Numbered from the stretch's first letter, positions 32,701-45,396 are shown. The stretch: DNA of 64,000 nucleotides from Arabidopsis thaliana (GCF_000001735.4 NC_003074.8:5580101-5644100); one strand, 5' to 3'. Notes: generated by a model not told the origin, from the letters alone. Program-made: numbers and translations.

Positions 32701-34108
32701 TCAGTGCATCATCTTCTCTTGCTTACTGCATCCAACTGCAAATATACAGAGGAACCCTTTTAATCATATAGCTCTAATAAATCATCTAAACATATAAGAA
32801 CAGAAGCTTACATGTCAAGGCAGATGAAATCTCAGAGCTTTTAATCACACGCAGTCTCTTCACAGATGAAACAAACATTCTGTGTTTAAAAACAAAGATT
32901 AAAGATCAGTTAGTATGCAAAAAAAGAGGTATAAACAAATCTCCAAGCAAAATTCTATTCTTTAGGTAAAGAATTATCAATTTGAATTACTACTACTATT
33001 GATTAAAAGCTGAGAACTTTTGTTGTTATATGATCAAGAATCTAATTCTGCAAAACACTGAATCAGATTCAGAGAACAAAAGGGGAAAAGATTCTTACTG
33101 CCATGGAACATCCCCAACAAGCATCTTGTCCCCTTCATTGTCTTCATAGGTTAAAGTAAATTCTCCTTTCCCATCTAATAATCCAATGATAGGTTTCTCT
33201 TCTCCTTGACCATCAGAGATATCTCTTTGAGCTATAAACCAACAACATACACAAATCATACTCAGTAAACACAAGTAACACTCCTAAAGAACTAAAAAAC
33301 AGAATTTGAGATTAAGATTTAACCTGCGAGTAGACCTCTGAAGAGTTTGTCAACGACAAAAGAGAGCTGTTCGTAGCTGTTGTAAGCATTGAGATCAACT
33401 TTACGACCAATAGGAACACCATCCATGTTGATCTTGACAAACATTCCTTCCTTCTTGGTTTCAACTTGTTTTTCACCATCATCACTCTTGTTGATTTGAC
33501 CTCCATGAGAGGATTCGTTACCTAGCTTTGAAGAGCTTGTGCTCGCTAGATTCTTTCTGAACGAACGAACCGGAGGCCAACCCACCACTGGACCAGGAGC
33601 AGTTCTTTGAACCAGATATCAAAAGAAACAAGAGACATATGTCAATACCAAACGACAAAAACAGAGCAAAACAGAGTAAATGTTGAAACTTTTAACATGT
33701 GAAGGTAAAAAAAAAAACACAGATTGCAGAAGATGGGTCCCTAATGTTCAAGAGAATATCCTCTGTCAAAGCAGTAAGAAAAAATAACAGTGAAGGAAAA
33801 AAAAGGAGATTATACCTTTTCTGTGAGATGTGAGGAACAGAAGTGGTTTTGTTGGAAGGAGAGAAGTGATTGCCATTAAAACAGTGGAAAGATTTGTCTT
33901 CTGTTTCCTTCTTGATGTTTCTTATCTCTGTGTTCTTCTTCTTGATTGCTGAATGATCTTCTTCATCACCACCGGGTGGTCCAAGCCTTAGCTCAAGTTT
34001 CTTCTCCTGATCTGTGTTGTTCTTGTCTTCTTGGTACCATTTCCTTCCTTGTGGAATCAAATCAAGAAGTTTTGGACCGATTTCTCTGTTTCTTGGACAA
34101 CCTTCCAT
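32701..34108 (-). CDS. IAA26: Aux/IAA transcriptional repressor IAA26 (PAP1)
   Basis: Exons on the minus strand are 34108-33816, 33604-33324, 33231-33099, 32879-32812 and 32735-32701, giving 269 residues. Domain I holds the EAR repression motif LELRLGPPG at 38-46, which recruits TOPLESS. Domain II is the degron VVGWPPV at 104-110, bound by TIR1/AFB F-box proteins with auxin. The PB1 fold (domains III/IV) starts [18 protein letters not shown] near residue 150, with the invariant Lys, and has the acidic OPCA segment [15 protein letters not shown] for dimerisation with ARFs. The last exon gives a short tail ending KQEKMMH. The protein acts in the nucleus and is degraded in response to auxin. The name PAP1 refers to phytochrome-associated protein 1. 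All splice sites are GT-AG. Confidence 0.96.
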
Positions 34109-37011
34109 TGATCAACCCAAGATTCCTTCTATACGTTAACTATGTATGAAATTGAAATCTATAGCTTCACTAAACCCTAAGAACCCCTTTTAAAGAAACA
34201 ATCCCACAAAACTGAGAGCGAGAGAGAGAAAGAGAGATGTGTAATGAAGGTATGGTAAGAGAGCAGTGGTGGGATTTTATACAAAATCAAAGCTTTTTTT
34301 TTCTCTCTCTCGTGCACGCTTTGGTGGGTTCTCTCTCACACAGCCTTACCTTTTTTTCTTTCTCAATTTGTTGTTCTCTCTCTCTAAAGATTCTGAAAGG
34401 GACGAGAAGAGAAAAAATAGGAATACAAAGAAAAGGAAATTTGGATTTGTATGAACAAAAAAAAACTCAGAAAAAGGTAAAGCAAAGTAGAGTGACTCCA
34501 CTTTTACTCCTAAACCCCAAAAGTAGAAATGAAAACTACAATAAATTTACAGATTGCATACCAAGAAAAACAGTAATTGTTCTTGACATGAAAAGAGAAT
34601 ACTGTGAAAAAAAAGAAGTGGGTTTTAACGTTTTTGGTTTTAGGAGTTCTTTTGTGGAGTAAAACACACGCAACCTTGTCTTTTTTTCTGCCTCAAATAT
34701 CGCTAATTAAGGGTTTGTCTAGTAAAAGAAGCAAAGCGTGCTGTTCTGTTTCTCACAAGTATACGAATTAGAAAAATAATTAAATGCGTAATTCCAATAA
34801 ACAACTTGACCATTAAAAAAATACTAATAAGAGTAATTAAAATATGATAACAATAAAGGAACTAAGGGAAGATCCCATAATTTATGGTCTGTTTTTAGGA
34901 CCACTCTCTTATCCACTGTCCATAAGACACATATCCCTATGCTTTTCTAAAAACATTTTTCTATAGGTCGTCATGGTAATTTGATACTTTAATAGTAATA
35001 CTACCATTCTACAAAGATATACATAAAGCAAATAATAAATGAACATCATGGGAAGATCAATTGAGAGAATTCAAGAAATGGGTGAGGCATTGTATAAACA
35101 TACGAATCTGCATGGCGTCTCAGTGAGATATATGTAATTATTTATTTATAAATTTGCCACACAATATGTCAATTTGTTAGGTAGCTAAACAATTATTTTG
35201 TCAAAAGTTAAAAACAATGTGTACGTGTGGATTACGATGGTATAATTTAATTTGCTTCCCCAACCAAGTAAATAGTCAACTGTTTGTTTGTTTTTCCTAA
35301 TCAAAAATTTTCTTTTCTCAAATCTACAAAATCAACATATTTTGATAAAAATAACAAAAGAAAAGACTTTAGCAGAAACAATTGTAGTTGGTCCTTTGAT
35401 CTTAAAAAATGTACATAATTTTGCAGCGTAAATCAAGAACATATTTCAAGTTTTTCAACCAAAGATTGAAGCTATTTTATTTGGTTTTTCAGGAGGGGGA
35501 AAAGAATGTACATGTCTCTCCCACGTACGTGTGACACCGATATTACGATAAAGCCGACGTAGAAAAATCTCGAGTGAGAGTTCCGGTCAAGTAAGGAAGG
35601 GTAATTTAGGAAATTGAAGAAGGAGTGTGTCTCTAGTCATATCTTGTCGCCGTTTTACCCAACTCCGTGACTTTCTTCCCTCACTGTCAGACAAAACCTT
35701 AACCATGGTTAACATAACCTGAACCTCTCCGGTTTAACTTAACCGCACTAACTAGATCCGCACAGACAAACTAGACAGTGGACACATGTTGAAGTTGCAC
35801 AAGATTTTGAGATCGTACGATAAGGTTTAAATTTGGGCTTTAATCAAAGCCGTAGAAGTGAATAGAGATATAGCAAATGTGACGGCTGTGATTAAAAGAG
35901 TACAAAGCAAAGCATCCGATTAAAAAAGTAGCCGACTCAGGAGAAAAGGAACAAAAAAACAACTCGTGAATTGAATGTCATATCAAGGGAAATAAAGAAA
36001 AGCAAGTGAGAATAGTGGTGGTGTCAATGATGCTCTTCCTAGAATTTTCACCAAGAAATAAAATTATTTTTATCCACTCACTAATTTTTTTAGTGAACTA
36101 AAAAAGGAGTATATGTAAGAAATTGATATCATTTTAACAAAATAAAAAGAGGAATAAAAGAAAAAATAATCCAAATATGGATAAGGTCTGAACTGATCCT
36201 CTAGTATAACTGGCCCATGAAAATCACGCTGAAAATGAGCCCAATTGTTGATCATCAATGTTCATGAACTTCATGCCTTTATGGAAAAATGGGTTGACTA
36301 TTGAGTTTTGACTACTAATACTAGTAGTTTTGTGAATTTATCACATATATAATGCAAGTTTCTTAGAGTTGAATGAAAAAAAATCATGCCTTGCATATTT
36401 GATTGTACTCCTTTCTTCAAAATTTTGTTCATGTTTTTGGGTGCTTGTATTTGCATATTTAGAGTAGACTATAGAAAACTAATTTTTTTTTTTTTTTTTC
36501 TCATCTCTTCTTATCAGACTTGTATTCCAGAAGGCTTCACCTCTTACGCAAGTGGAGTTTTTACATATCAAAGTAAAATAATTAAAAATTCATGGATGGT
36601 TTAAAATATACAATCTCACAAATTATGAGTTGTCTATTTATAATAACCTATAACAATGTATATGATTATTTGTTTTTTAACAGCTGAATTTCATTGATTT
36701 AACAAGTATGATTATTTGTTGTTTAAGCAAGAGCAAAACTATTATTCAACAAATTATAATTGTTTCTATGGGAAAATCTTATTTTTATACATAACAGGGA
36801 TAAAATAAAACCGATAAATAACATATACAATAGATTTTGTAAACATTGATATTAATTTACTCAGTGATTATTATTATCTAATATGATTATTAAGTGGTAA
36901 ACAAAATTGTAGATATTATTTTGTTAATTATCGACAACACGACAAACAATTAGAAAGAAAAAAAAAGCAGGAAAAAAGGAGTTTCTTAATTTTCACAAGT
37001 TATTAAAAAGG
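34109..37011. other. IAA26 promoter and spacer
   Basis: The first ~350 bp is the CT/GA-rich 5' region of IAA26, including runs of TCTCTC near 34300 and 34375. The remainder is AT-rich with no gene seen. The last ~300 bp includes the 3' UTR of the C2-domain gene. Confidence 0.5.
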
Positions 37012-38094
37012 TTAAAAATCAAAACCAATGTCGGATACTATATCACTGATTAAGAGCCCACCCAATGCTCCTCCCAGAAGCCCAGCTCCCACTCCAAGCC
37101 CAAGCCCAAGCCCTGGTTTATTATTATTATTCTTCGGCGGCACTTGTGTAGTCGGACAACCGTATCCATATCCCGGTGACGTCGGCGGCGGATAACCATA
37201 CCCGTGCTGATTCTGCGGAGACGAAGGCGCGAACCCGTGAAACGACTGTGACGGTTGCGTTTGGTGGAACGAATGGCCGGGAGGCGGCGGATAGGATTGA
37301 TGCTGCGGCGGAGAAGTACTGTAATACGGCGGAGGATATAAATTCGATGCAGAGGGTGGCGGAGGTGGATAAACAGCGACTGGCTGTTCCGGGTAATGAG
37401 AATGGTACTGATACGGGTTCGGGTACGGGTACGGCGGTGAGGAATAATGTTGCGGCGGAGACGACGGAGGATATCCAATCGATGATAATGGTGGATAGAA
37501 ATTTGCTTCAGACGATTGCGGCGGAGGATAATTTGTCGTCGCCGACGAGAAATCAGACGGTATATCCATCGGATTCGTGTAAACGTGTGATGATGATACC
37601 GGTGGATCCTGGTGGAAAACGTGTGATGAAACCGGTTGATCCGGTTTAAATGTCGGTGAATCGAACCGGTACGAAAAAGTCAACGAGCCTTGACCTTTTC
37701 CAAACGGAGTTCTGACCTGATACGTAACAAATCTCATCATCCCCTGACCGTCACCGTTAGATGACGGCGACGAAGAACCATGAAGAAGCTCAAGAACCGG
37801 GACTTGGACCTCTCCGAGATCTTTGTCGCCGAAGATCCGATCGCAGACCAATTTCACGACGAGGGTTAAACGACCTTCGTGTGCTAACCTTTGATCAACG
37901 GAAAATTTGACGGTGTGATTCCAAGTAGGCTCAGATTCTCCGGTGCGATCGATGGGGGTTTTCTCCTTATGATTCTTCCGAGAATCATCGCCGGTGATCC
38001 AAACGACGGCGTATACGTCCATTTTTGTGATGAGGTTGACATTTTCAAGATCTTTTGCTGAGTAAACGTTGAGCTCTAAGGTAAGATTCGCCAT
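37012..38094 (-). CDS. C2-domain protein with Pro-rich region and Gly-rich tail
   Basis: A single exon of 360 residues (probably At3g16510). Residues about 1-130 form a C2 domain: LTLELNVYSAKDLENVN, then KMDVYAVVWI, PTWNHTVKFSV and LVVKLVCDRIFGDKDLGEVQVP. The middle (about 155-320) is rich in Pro, Ser, Tyr and His with PPP and YPPP repeats. The C-terminus has a Lys/Asn stretch, then GLGLGLGVGAGLLGGALGG and an acidic hydrophobic end. This layout is that of SRC2-like (cold-regulated) C2 proteins, which bind membranes through C2 and may be anchored by the Gly/Leu tail. The number of Ca2+-ligand Asp residues appears reduced, so Ca2+ dependence is doubtful. Start codon chosen as the first ATG, with typical MANLTLEL. 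Confidence 0.9.
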   Translation of the reverse strand: MANLTLELNVYSAKDLENVNLITKMDVYAVVWITGDDSRKNHKEKTPIDRTGESEPTWNHTVKFSVDQRLAHEGRLTLVVKLVCDRIFGDKDLGEVQVPVLELLHGSSSPSSNGDGQGMMRFVTYQVRTPFGKGQGSLTFSYRFDSPTFKPDQPVSSHVFHQDPPVSSSHVYTNPMDIPSDFSSATTNYPPPQSSEANFYPPLSSIGYPPSSPPQHYSSPPYPYPNPYQYHSHYPEQPVAVYPPPPPSASNLYPPPYYSTSPPQHQSYPPPPGHSFHQTQPSQSFHGFAPSSPQNQHGYGYPPPTSPGYGYGCPTTQVPPKNNNNKPGLGLGLGVGAGLLGGALGGLLISDIVSDIGFDF

Positions 38095-38525
38095 GGCTAA
38101 GGCAGAGAGGGATCGAAAGAGAAGGAGATGATTATTGATTCCGTCAAAAATAGATTATATAAAAGAATCTACGCGTAAAATAATATTTATGTAACCGAAG
38201 CTTCTCTTAAATAATCGGAAAATTAACATAAACAGATGTGTATCTAGTGGACAGTAGAAGATTTTTCCTTTTAGCTATATAGAAAATCAATCTTAGGCGT
38301 TGATTTGCACAGATCTTTGACACGTCTTTAATCAAGTTTTGTCTTCCAATCAGATTTCTTTGCACTGACGCGGAAACTTTAATTTGATACAAGAGTTAAA
38401 TTTCTAGTATTTTTCTACCATTAATTGATGCAATGACATAATTTCAAAGATCATTCATTAGAGATATGGGAATTTATAAGTTTAGAAACATTCCTACCAT
38501 TAATTAATACTACAAGGCTTGATTT
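38095..38525. other. C2-gene 5' region and spacer
   Basis: Short promoter/5' UTR of the C2-domain gene, then AT-rich spacer. Blocks near 38405-38460 (TTGATGCAATGACATAATTTCAAAGATCA) resemble the UGT88A1 3' flank at 39229-39257, so the duplicated UGT segment includes 3' flanking DNA. Confidence 0.5.
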
Positions 38526-38765
38526 TTAAGAACATTTTGGGCTCCATGACTGAGGAGTAACGTAGTCAACACGGCATGAGATGAACCGGTTTCTGCCAAG
38601 GCTGATTCGGCTGCGTTCTTTGGTTTTCTTCCTAACCGGACCATCCAGCAGTACCTCGCGGTCTCGATTCACCACCTCCGTTGAGCTCACGAAACCCATG
38701 TCTGATTCATCCATCGGAATTGCAATCTTGATTTCATTCAAAATCATCACTCTGTTAAATTAGAA
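38526..38765 (-). pseudogene. Duplicated UGT88A1 exon-2 fragment
   Basis: The minus strand reads [28 protein letters not shown], close to the UGT88A1 exon 2 segment [28 protein letters not shown]. After about 50 residues the homology continues in another frame (KNAAESALAETGSSHAVLTTLL), so there is a frameshift. The PSPG box and exon 1 are absent. It lies 0.7 kb downstream of the intact gene in the same orientation, so it is a partial tandem copy. Confidence 0.87.
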
Positions 38766-39254
38766 TATAAATCCGGTTAAAAAAAATATGTACGTCAAAC
38801 GGAGTCACTAATCTCACTTATCACACAAGTCAGAAGTCGCAAAGCAACGAATTCCTTGATTCCTAAGGTACATCTAAAAACCTCTCAAGGAACTACCAAA
38901 TGGGACTTCAACAAACTGATCTTGTTAATTTGTTATACATCAACCTTGTCGTATTCACGAGTACGAAAACTTCACTCTTCCTTACTACGCATGCAAACTT
39001 GATCCATCCTTTCTTGTAATGCACGAAAGCCAAAATTTATTGCAAAAATTTTCAGTGTGATGTATCGGCATGGTTCGGTTTGCTGAGTTCAATGATGAAC
39101 AAACGCACACAGGACAACGACAAACGATATAAATTGTTCTTTCCATCTGCGGTCTCAGAGACATAACTTTGAACTAGTAAAACGAATAACCCCCAAAGAC
39201 ATGATTCTGAGAGACTACAAAGTTATTAATTGATGCAAGACTTAATTTCAAAGA
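38766..39254. other. Spacer between the UGT fragment and UGT88A1
   Basis: Non-coding; includes the UGT88A1 3' UTR near 39180-39254. No distinct feature seen in the rest. Confidence 0.5.
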
Positions 39255-40733
39255 TCACTTTGGGCTCCACGACTGGAGTAAAGTAGTTAATGCGGTATGA
39301 GACGAACCAGTTTCTGTCAAGGCTAATTCGGCTGCGTTCTTCATAGCCATGGTTCGCTCCCTAACCGGACACTCCCCAATTATCTCTTGGACTCGTTTCT
39401 CCACCTCTGTAGAGCTCACGAAACCCGTCTCTGATTCATTCATCGAAATCGCAATCTTGATCTCATCCACAATCATCACTCTATTAAACCTCTGCTCAGC
39501 GTACAACGGCCAAGCCACCATCGGCACACCTATTATATAGTAAACCAATTCAATTAACCACAATGAACATTTTAAGCATATATATAATCGAAAAATGTGT
39601 ATATATATACATTATTTACCAGCACAAACAGCTTCAAGAATTGAATTCCAACCGCAATGAGTGACGAATCCCCCGACTGCTTTATGATTCAGAACCGGAA
39701 CTTGCGGAGCCCATGATTTCACGACCATCCCTTTGTCTTCGGTTCGGCTTAAGAATCCTTCTGGTAAGAGTGATTTCAAATCCAGTTCTGTCTTTTCTAA
39801 CTCGGGTGGATTACGGACCACCCACAAGAATCTCTGCCCACTTTTCTCTAAACCAACAGCAATCTCTATCACCTGTTCTTTTGAGAACAAACCTAAGCTT
39901 CCAAAACAGAGAAACACAACACTCTTTTCCGGCTGCGAATCCAGCCAATTGAGACAAGAAACTGCCTTGTTGTCGTTTCTATCTTCGATTCTTCCGTTTA
40001 CAATGAGCGGTCCAATTGGATAAATATTGCGAAAACAGAGCTCCTCTGTTATGGCCTTGATGGCTCTGTTTTCTAAAGCATCAAACGTATTGATAATAAT
40101 CCCTGACGACTTCGAGAGCTGTTTACCGAACATTATAAAAACATCGTAGACCTCATCGTCTCGTTCGAGCACCGCCTTAGGCATATCGGAGCCCTTCATC
40201 GGAGGAACGCCGGGGATATGAACTGTAGGAATGTCTTTGAGGTTTTTTCCGGGGGTTGTTTCGTCGATGGTCGGGAGATAGAAGGAAAAGGCGAGACATG
40301 CGGCTCCAGAGGTGTAGAAGAAGTAAACCGGGAACGTGAAGTCAGCGGTGATGTCTAAAACGGCGGTGCAGAAGAAATCGATGATCATTGCTCGGACATT
40401 GAAATTCCGAGAGAGTGAGAAAAGAGTTCGGTGGACACTTGGGTTGCTAAAACAGAGGATCTCTAGGAGGAGAGATTCGTGGTGGTGGCGAGAGGTGGAG
40501 GAGGAGGAGTACGGTGTGACGGCGGGAAGATGGTGGAAGGTTATTGAAGGGAAGGAGGAGGAGACGGAGGAGATGTAAGTGGCGGTTGATTCCGGCTGAT
40601 AAGGCGGTGGAACTAAGATAATGTGGATGGAGAGAGATGGGTTTTTGGAGAGGATGGTTTTACCTAACTCAACCATGGACACTAAGTGACCTATTGGTGG
40701 TGCAGGATACAGAACTATAGCTTCTTCACCCAT
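39255..40733 (-). CDS. UGT88A1: UDP-glycosyltransferase UGT88A1
   Basis: Exons on the minus strand are 40733-39620 and 39529-39255, giving 462 residues. The start [16 protein letters not shown] is used rather than the in-frame ATG 11 codons upstream, since GT1 proteins start near the first beta strand. His16 is the expected catalytic base, and a partner Asp lies in [10 protein letters not shown]. The PSPG sugar-donor box runs from W341 ([20 protein letters not shown]) to AEQ near 384 and ends in Gln, the residue linked to UDP-glucose use. The single intron (phase 1) interrupts the PSPG box within the Gly before VPMVAW. The enzyme is cytosolic and transfers sugar to small acceptors, with flavonoids and other phenolics reported for the family. 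A broken copy of exon 2 lies just downstream. Confidence 0.95.
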
Positions 40734-43700
40734 GGCTCTTCCTAAGGTTTGTGAGATTTGTTGCAAGAATTGGAAAGTTAATAATGATGATATGGTTAAC
40801 TGTCACACGTCTCTTTGAATGTTAGATATGATTTTCATTAACTTTTTTTGGAGGAAAGTGACATAAAATCAGATGGACCAATAGATGATATGATCCATGG
40901 ATAATGGTTGCACCTCTCGACAAAATAATGTCACAAGTCAAAAGTTTTAGACTTTGTAGTCACAAAACAGCGAGAATTTCTTTTACCGGGGTTAAATAAA
41001 TCTAATATATTTTTGTTTAGATATATATACATTTAAATCATTTAAAATGTAAATTATAAATACATTTAATGTTTTTTTCATACAATATATCTATAAACGA
41101 TTATAATATTTTTACGGTGAGAACATATTAGAAAATTGTATCAACAATCTTAAGCTGAATCATTCGGCAATATGCTTAATTCAACCACATTGAAACATGT
41201 TAAGTATTTTAAATCTCACATAATGACGTCATAAACATGGTTAGGTATGTGTGTGCTGAAAGTATTTGGTGTTGACTTAACAATTTTTGTCAATTCTTAA
41301 TTCATAGGAAAAACTCATAAAGTGTTTGTAATGGAAGTTAATACTTCAAAGAGAACGTATCTAAGAGAAATGAAGCATAAACTAAATGAAAAAGAAAGTG
41401 TAATTATGATATTTTGAAAGGAAATTATCTTCAGAAAGCAAAGAGACATAATTGTTGCAAGGGATGGTCATCAAACTCAAGACTTGATACTATGGAGGTG
41501 ATCAAATACTACCAATTATGCCAAAGACCTATTTTGTACAATGATCAACCAAAAATTTCATGATCATATCATTTATTGGTCCATGATATCAGTGGCATAC
41601 ATGGGTTCGCCACTGAAAAAACTAACATATCTTAACATTTGTTATGTTCAACACAATAAATACTCATAATAAAAAGTCTTAAACTTTCTTCGCAAAACTA
41701 GTGACTGTCTCACTGACCGAGAGTCTTTATATACGATTGAAAGTTCGTTATGACGTTCCAAGATCTTACAATTTTTTTTTAAATATGATTAAGGTTTTAC
41801 CTATCCAAACTCAATTTAGAAAAATCAATTTTATTGAATTCGAATAATTGATTCCATTATACAGTGTGCCTTAATTAATGGAACATATTTAATTCATGTC
41901 TCTTGTATCATTCAAGTCATTCCACGTCTATCCCTACTATATTATTTGGAAAGTACATTTTAAATGTAATCTTATTTTTTGTAAGTAATTACATAAGTAT
42001 GCCATTAGAAATAAAATTTAAAGAGTAAATTAATTCATCTCTTTAAAAATTAAAAAGTCAAATACTAATTTAATTAATTAAATTTAATTAAAAACGAAAT
42101 ACATTATTAATTTCCAAAAAAGTAACCAATTAAAATCAACAAATTAGATTTGATATCTAAATTATCATATTAATTTTTTATTAATTATTATAGTTCACCT
42201 CTCATCTTTATATGATTCTATTTTTGCAAAAAATAATACTATCGTTATAAAAAATAATTATATTTTTTTCGCATATGACATAACTTGAATTTTTAAAAAG
42301 AATATAAACTGTTCAATACATGAAAAATATTATAACGGGTCAAAAATAGATTTAAGAAAATTTTCTACTGAGTACTGAGTCATAATTTGAATATTTATAT
42401 TCAATTTCATAATATTATTTTAAAAATTTATAATCTTATATATTACAATAATTAATAACATATTATATATTTTTATATGTATGATGTGATTCAATTTTTA
42501 ATACAAGCTGGAAAATCCTAGAATTGACGGGTTTAAATCGATATTAATACAAGATGGTATACTACAAGTGAAACTCTAAAATTAACAATCAAAATACAAG
42601 TGTATAATTTTAAACACTAAACAATATAAATAATATCAACAAAACATATACAACTCGCAGTTTACTATACATTTAAAATCAAATAAAATAATATCATATA
42701 TTTATAATCATCTTTACAATAAAAGTTTTTAGTTTAACTAAAATATAAGCCTACCTGCGGTATACTGCAAGTTAAAATTATAAATAAGCAGATTACCATC
42801 ACGATGTATGTACCTTCTCACATACACACCTATCAAAAACTTAAAACCTTTCAAAACCTCTTGGTATATTCAAATTAGGATTCTTCATTCATGGAATCAT
42901 TATTCCAAGGGTTTTGGGATGTCTTATGAAATGATTTTGGCAGAAGAGGATGTAAATTTTTTTGAATAAAAAGTAGTCAGCAAAACATATGTTTTTTTTG
43001 GGAGTTTTTAGATAATTAAATCAGAGAATAAGATTGGGCATATGAGTAACTCATTCGAATTCGGGTAGAACTCGTTCGGGTTTGGGATTAATGGGTATAT
43101 GATTTACTACCTAATAGAATAATTCTAAATATTCGGTTCTGGTTCGGGTCGGATCCAGTTGGGTTTGGGTCAGTTTGCACAAAACGTTTCAGACCCTAAA
43201 AATACCAAAAAAAATAGAAACGAGAAATTTGTATGTAGATAGCGGGTCTCCAAACAAAAAAAAAACTTTTAAATTTGTTAAGTTTTAATAAATTTAATTA
43301 TATTTGAATATATTTTACTAAATTTTTACAAACATAACAAATAATTTTTGAATAGTTTAGTTGTTTTAAATATTTAGGTCCAAAATTAATTGATATATTT
43401 AGATTTATAATTATAATCTTAGATAATTAGATAATATTACGATTAAATATAATTAATATTTTAGATATTAAATTAATGTTTGGATTTTTGAATACTCTTT
43501 TTGGGTAACGGGTAATTTACGGACCAATCAGATATCCACGGGTTTACTAAAACTCTACCCAATAAGGAAATTTCCTAAAATTTTAACCCGCCTTAACCCG
43601 GTTTTTTGGTTCGGGTATTAGGTTGGTTATCGGGTCCGTTCTTTCGTTAGCCCTATTAAAGATAATCTAATATAGGCCCCAATTAGGTTCACATATATAA

Positions 43701-44485
43701 CCAAAATACTATACAAAGACTAATTCTAAGTTATGCCAAAAATTATATCCTTTAATACAAAGAAAACATGTTTCTTACCAAAACAACTTGTATACAAATT
43801 TTACACATTTACTTAAAACTACATATGTTGTATTTATTATAAAAATAACATTTTTAAACAAAGTCAATCTAATGCAGCATTATATGCAAATAGTACAAAC
43901 ATTGAAAAATATTATGGCATCATTTTTATACTATACTATTTCTTGTGTAATTCGAATAAAATATACAATTTAATTTATAAAAAATATTAATGTCTGTGCT
44001 GTATAGCACGGGTTATGATCTAGTAATCTTTTGCATGGGAAAACTAATTATTGTCTTTTTATATTAACATAAACCGTTTTCATTGGGTGAATGAAAGTTT
44101 TTGCTCTGTTTGGTTTATTTTATCATTTTCGATCAATAGAAATATTTATCCATGACCGATACATTACGAAGACGTCTAGAGGTATTGAATGATGTTGACT
44201 TGGATTTGGAACATAAATCGATGTTTCCTAGTAAATCATGTGGTTCAAGCAAATCTAGTTAATCAGTTATAAAATACATGAAAACAAAGTTCTTTTTATT
44301 GAGATATCTGAATTAATCAGACTGAATACAAATATGGCAATCCGGAGTAATGAAACCACGCACTTGGCTTGTTTTATTCAAACCATAATTATTCACTCTA
44401 GTTACCACTGAGTAGTATGCAGCAATTACTAAAAAAGTAAAAACAAAACAAACGATACTTAGCCTATAAACAGAACCAAACCGGT
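40734..44485. other. AT-rich interval with transposon remnants
   Basis: The first ~200 bp is the UGT88A1 promoter. Then follows very AT-rich DNA without a gene: a near-palindrome CTGCGGTATACTGCA near 42756, a block of GGGTTTGGG/TTCGGG-type repeats (43060-43190 and 43550-43640), and a Helitron-like 3' end at 43996-44023. The last ~200 bp is the 3' UTR of the lectin gene. Confidence 0.5.
43996..44023 (+). mobile_element. Helitron 3' terminus
   Basis: The hairpin GTGCT-GTAT-AGCAC is followed by GGGTTATGAT and CTAG, then a host T at 44024. Hairpin, about 10 bp, CTRR and insertion at A/T are the marks of a Helitron 3' end, and the hairpin matches the CCCGTGC...GCACGGG type common in Arabidopsis. 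The element would extend to lower coordinates. Its 5' TC end was not fixed and no Rep/helicase coding sequence is visible, so it is non-autonomous. Confidence 0.65.
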
Positions 44486-45316
44486 TTAGTTGTTTTTGGC
44501 GGCGTTTTCAAACGACCAGCTCCAAATATCGTGACGCTCAACGGCACGTCCCATGGAACCAGCAAAACCGGCGTACATGTTTTGAAGAAGAACTTCATTG
44601 AGCACTCTGGGAGCTTCGATCAAAGCCCGCTTAGGTTTCTTAACGTTTTCAGGCGCGAGTGTAACCGTAATCGTAGAGTCTTTGTTTCTGAACTCAACCC
44701 AAGCCTTGAACCTCTCTCCACTGCTAAGATTCACATCTTTAAACGACCAAACTTTCCTTTTCCCGACTCTTGTCTGAACCCAGTAACCAGCTTTCTCAGC
44801 GACAAGAGAAGTCATTGAGTTGATGTTAACTCCAACATGGTTACCACTAATGTCTAGAAACTCTTTGTTCTGAAAAGTATCGAATTCGATAGCCAAGATG
44901 TGGTTCTCTGGCTTTCCATCGTTGGTTTTGTTGAGGATTCCGAGATATCCGCCATCTGAAGCACCGGAGTTATCAGCTTCCGGGGTTATGATGAAGGCGA
45001 AACCTTGACCGGAGTTAGGTTTGGTGCGAGGAGTGATGGAGAAAGTGAAAGAAGTTTCAAATGAAAAAGGAGAAGAAGTGTTTGAAGGTTTGAATGGGAT
45101 TTGATTGATGTAAAGACCTTGACCATGAGAGAATGGGTTCTCGTCTCGGGTCATGGATAAAGCTCCGGATCGGCTTACACCATCAGAGGAAGGACCAAGC
45201 TCTGCGTCTCCTAGGAATAACAAGTTGCTGCCATCGAAGGAATCGAAGTTGAATTTGACGGCAAAAGCTGCGTTAGCTAAGAACAGAACAAGAAAACAGA
45301 GTTTGTGAATCTGCAT
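44486..45316 (-). CDS. Soluble legume-lectin-like protein
   Basis: A single exon of 276 residues (probably At3g16530). Residues 1-19 ([19 protein letters not shown]) are a signal peptide. The remainder is one legume-lectin beta-sandwich: [19 protein letters not shown] at the start, [36 protein letters not shown], and the metal-site segment [28 protein letters not shown], in which the Glu, Asp, Asn, Asp and His ligands of Mn/Ca-binding lectins are present. No transmembrane segment or kinase domain follows, so it is secreted rather than a lectin receptor kinase. N-glycosylation sequons occur (NTS, NKT, NLS). Related proteins are induced by chitin and other elicitors. A TATA box (CTTATATAAA on the minus strand) lies about 85 bp upstream of the ATG. 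Confidence 0.93.
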   Translation of the reverse strand: MQIHKLCFLVLFLANAAFAVKFNFDSFDGSNLLFLGDAELGPSSDGVSRSGALSMTRDENPFSHGQGLYINQIPFKPSNTSSPFSFETSFTFSITPRTKPNSGQGFAFIITPEADNSGASDGGYLGILNKTNDGKPENHILAIEFDTFQNKEFLDISGNHVGVNINSMTSLVAEKAGYWVQTRVGKRKVWSFKDVNLSSGERFKAWVEFRNKDSTITVTLAPENVKKPKRALIEAPRVLNEVLLQNMYAGFAGSMGRAVERHDIWSWSFENAAKNN

Positions 45317-45396
45317 TGTGTGCGTTTTTTTTTTGGTGTTGTTGTTTTTTGTGATTGAAAGATTGATGATGAAAATATTTGGAGGTTGATAATGTG

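Noticed and set aside
34237-34662. 141-codon plus-strand ORF next to IAA26
   Set aside because: It lies in the CT-rich 5' region of IAA26, is low complexity (FFFLSL, KKTQKKVK) and has no domain.
37176-37649. 157-codon plus-strand ORF opposite the C2-domain gene
   Set aside because: Shadow of the Pro-rich coding sequence; the minus frame has the C2 domain and a full 360-codon frame.
43060-43640. GGGTTCGG/TTCGGGT-rich sequence that at first suggests telomere-like repeats
   Set aside because: Units are irregular (TTCGGGTT, GGGTTTGGG) and not the plant telomere unit TTTAGGG. It fits low-complexity transposon-associated sequence.
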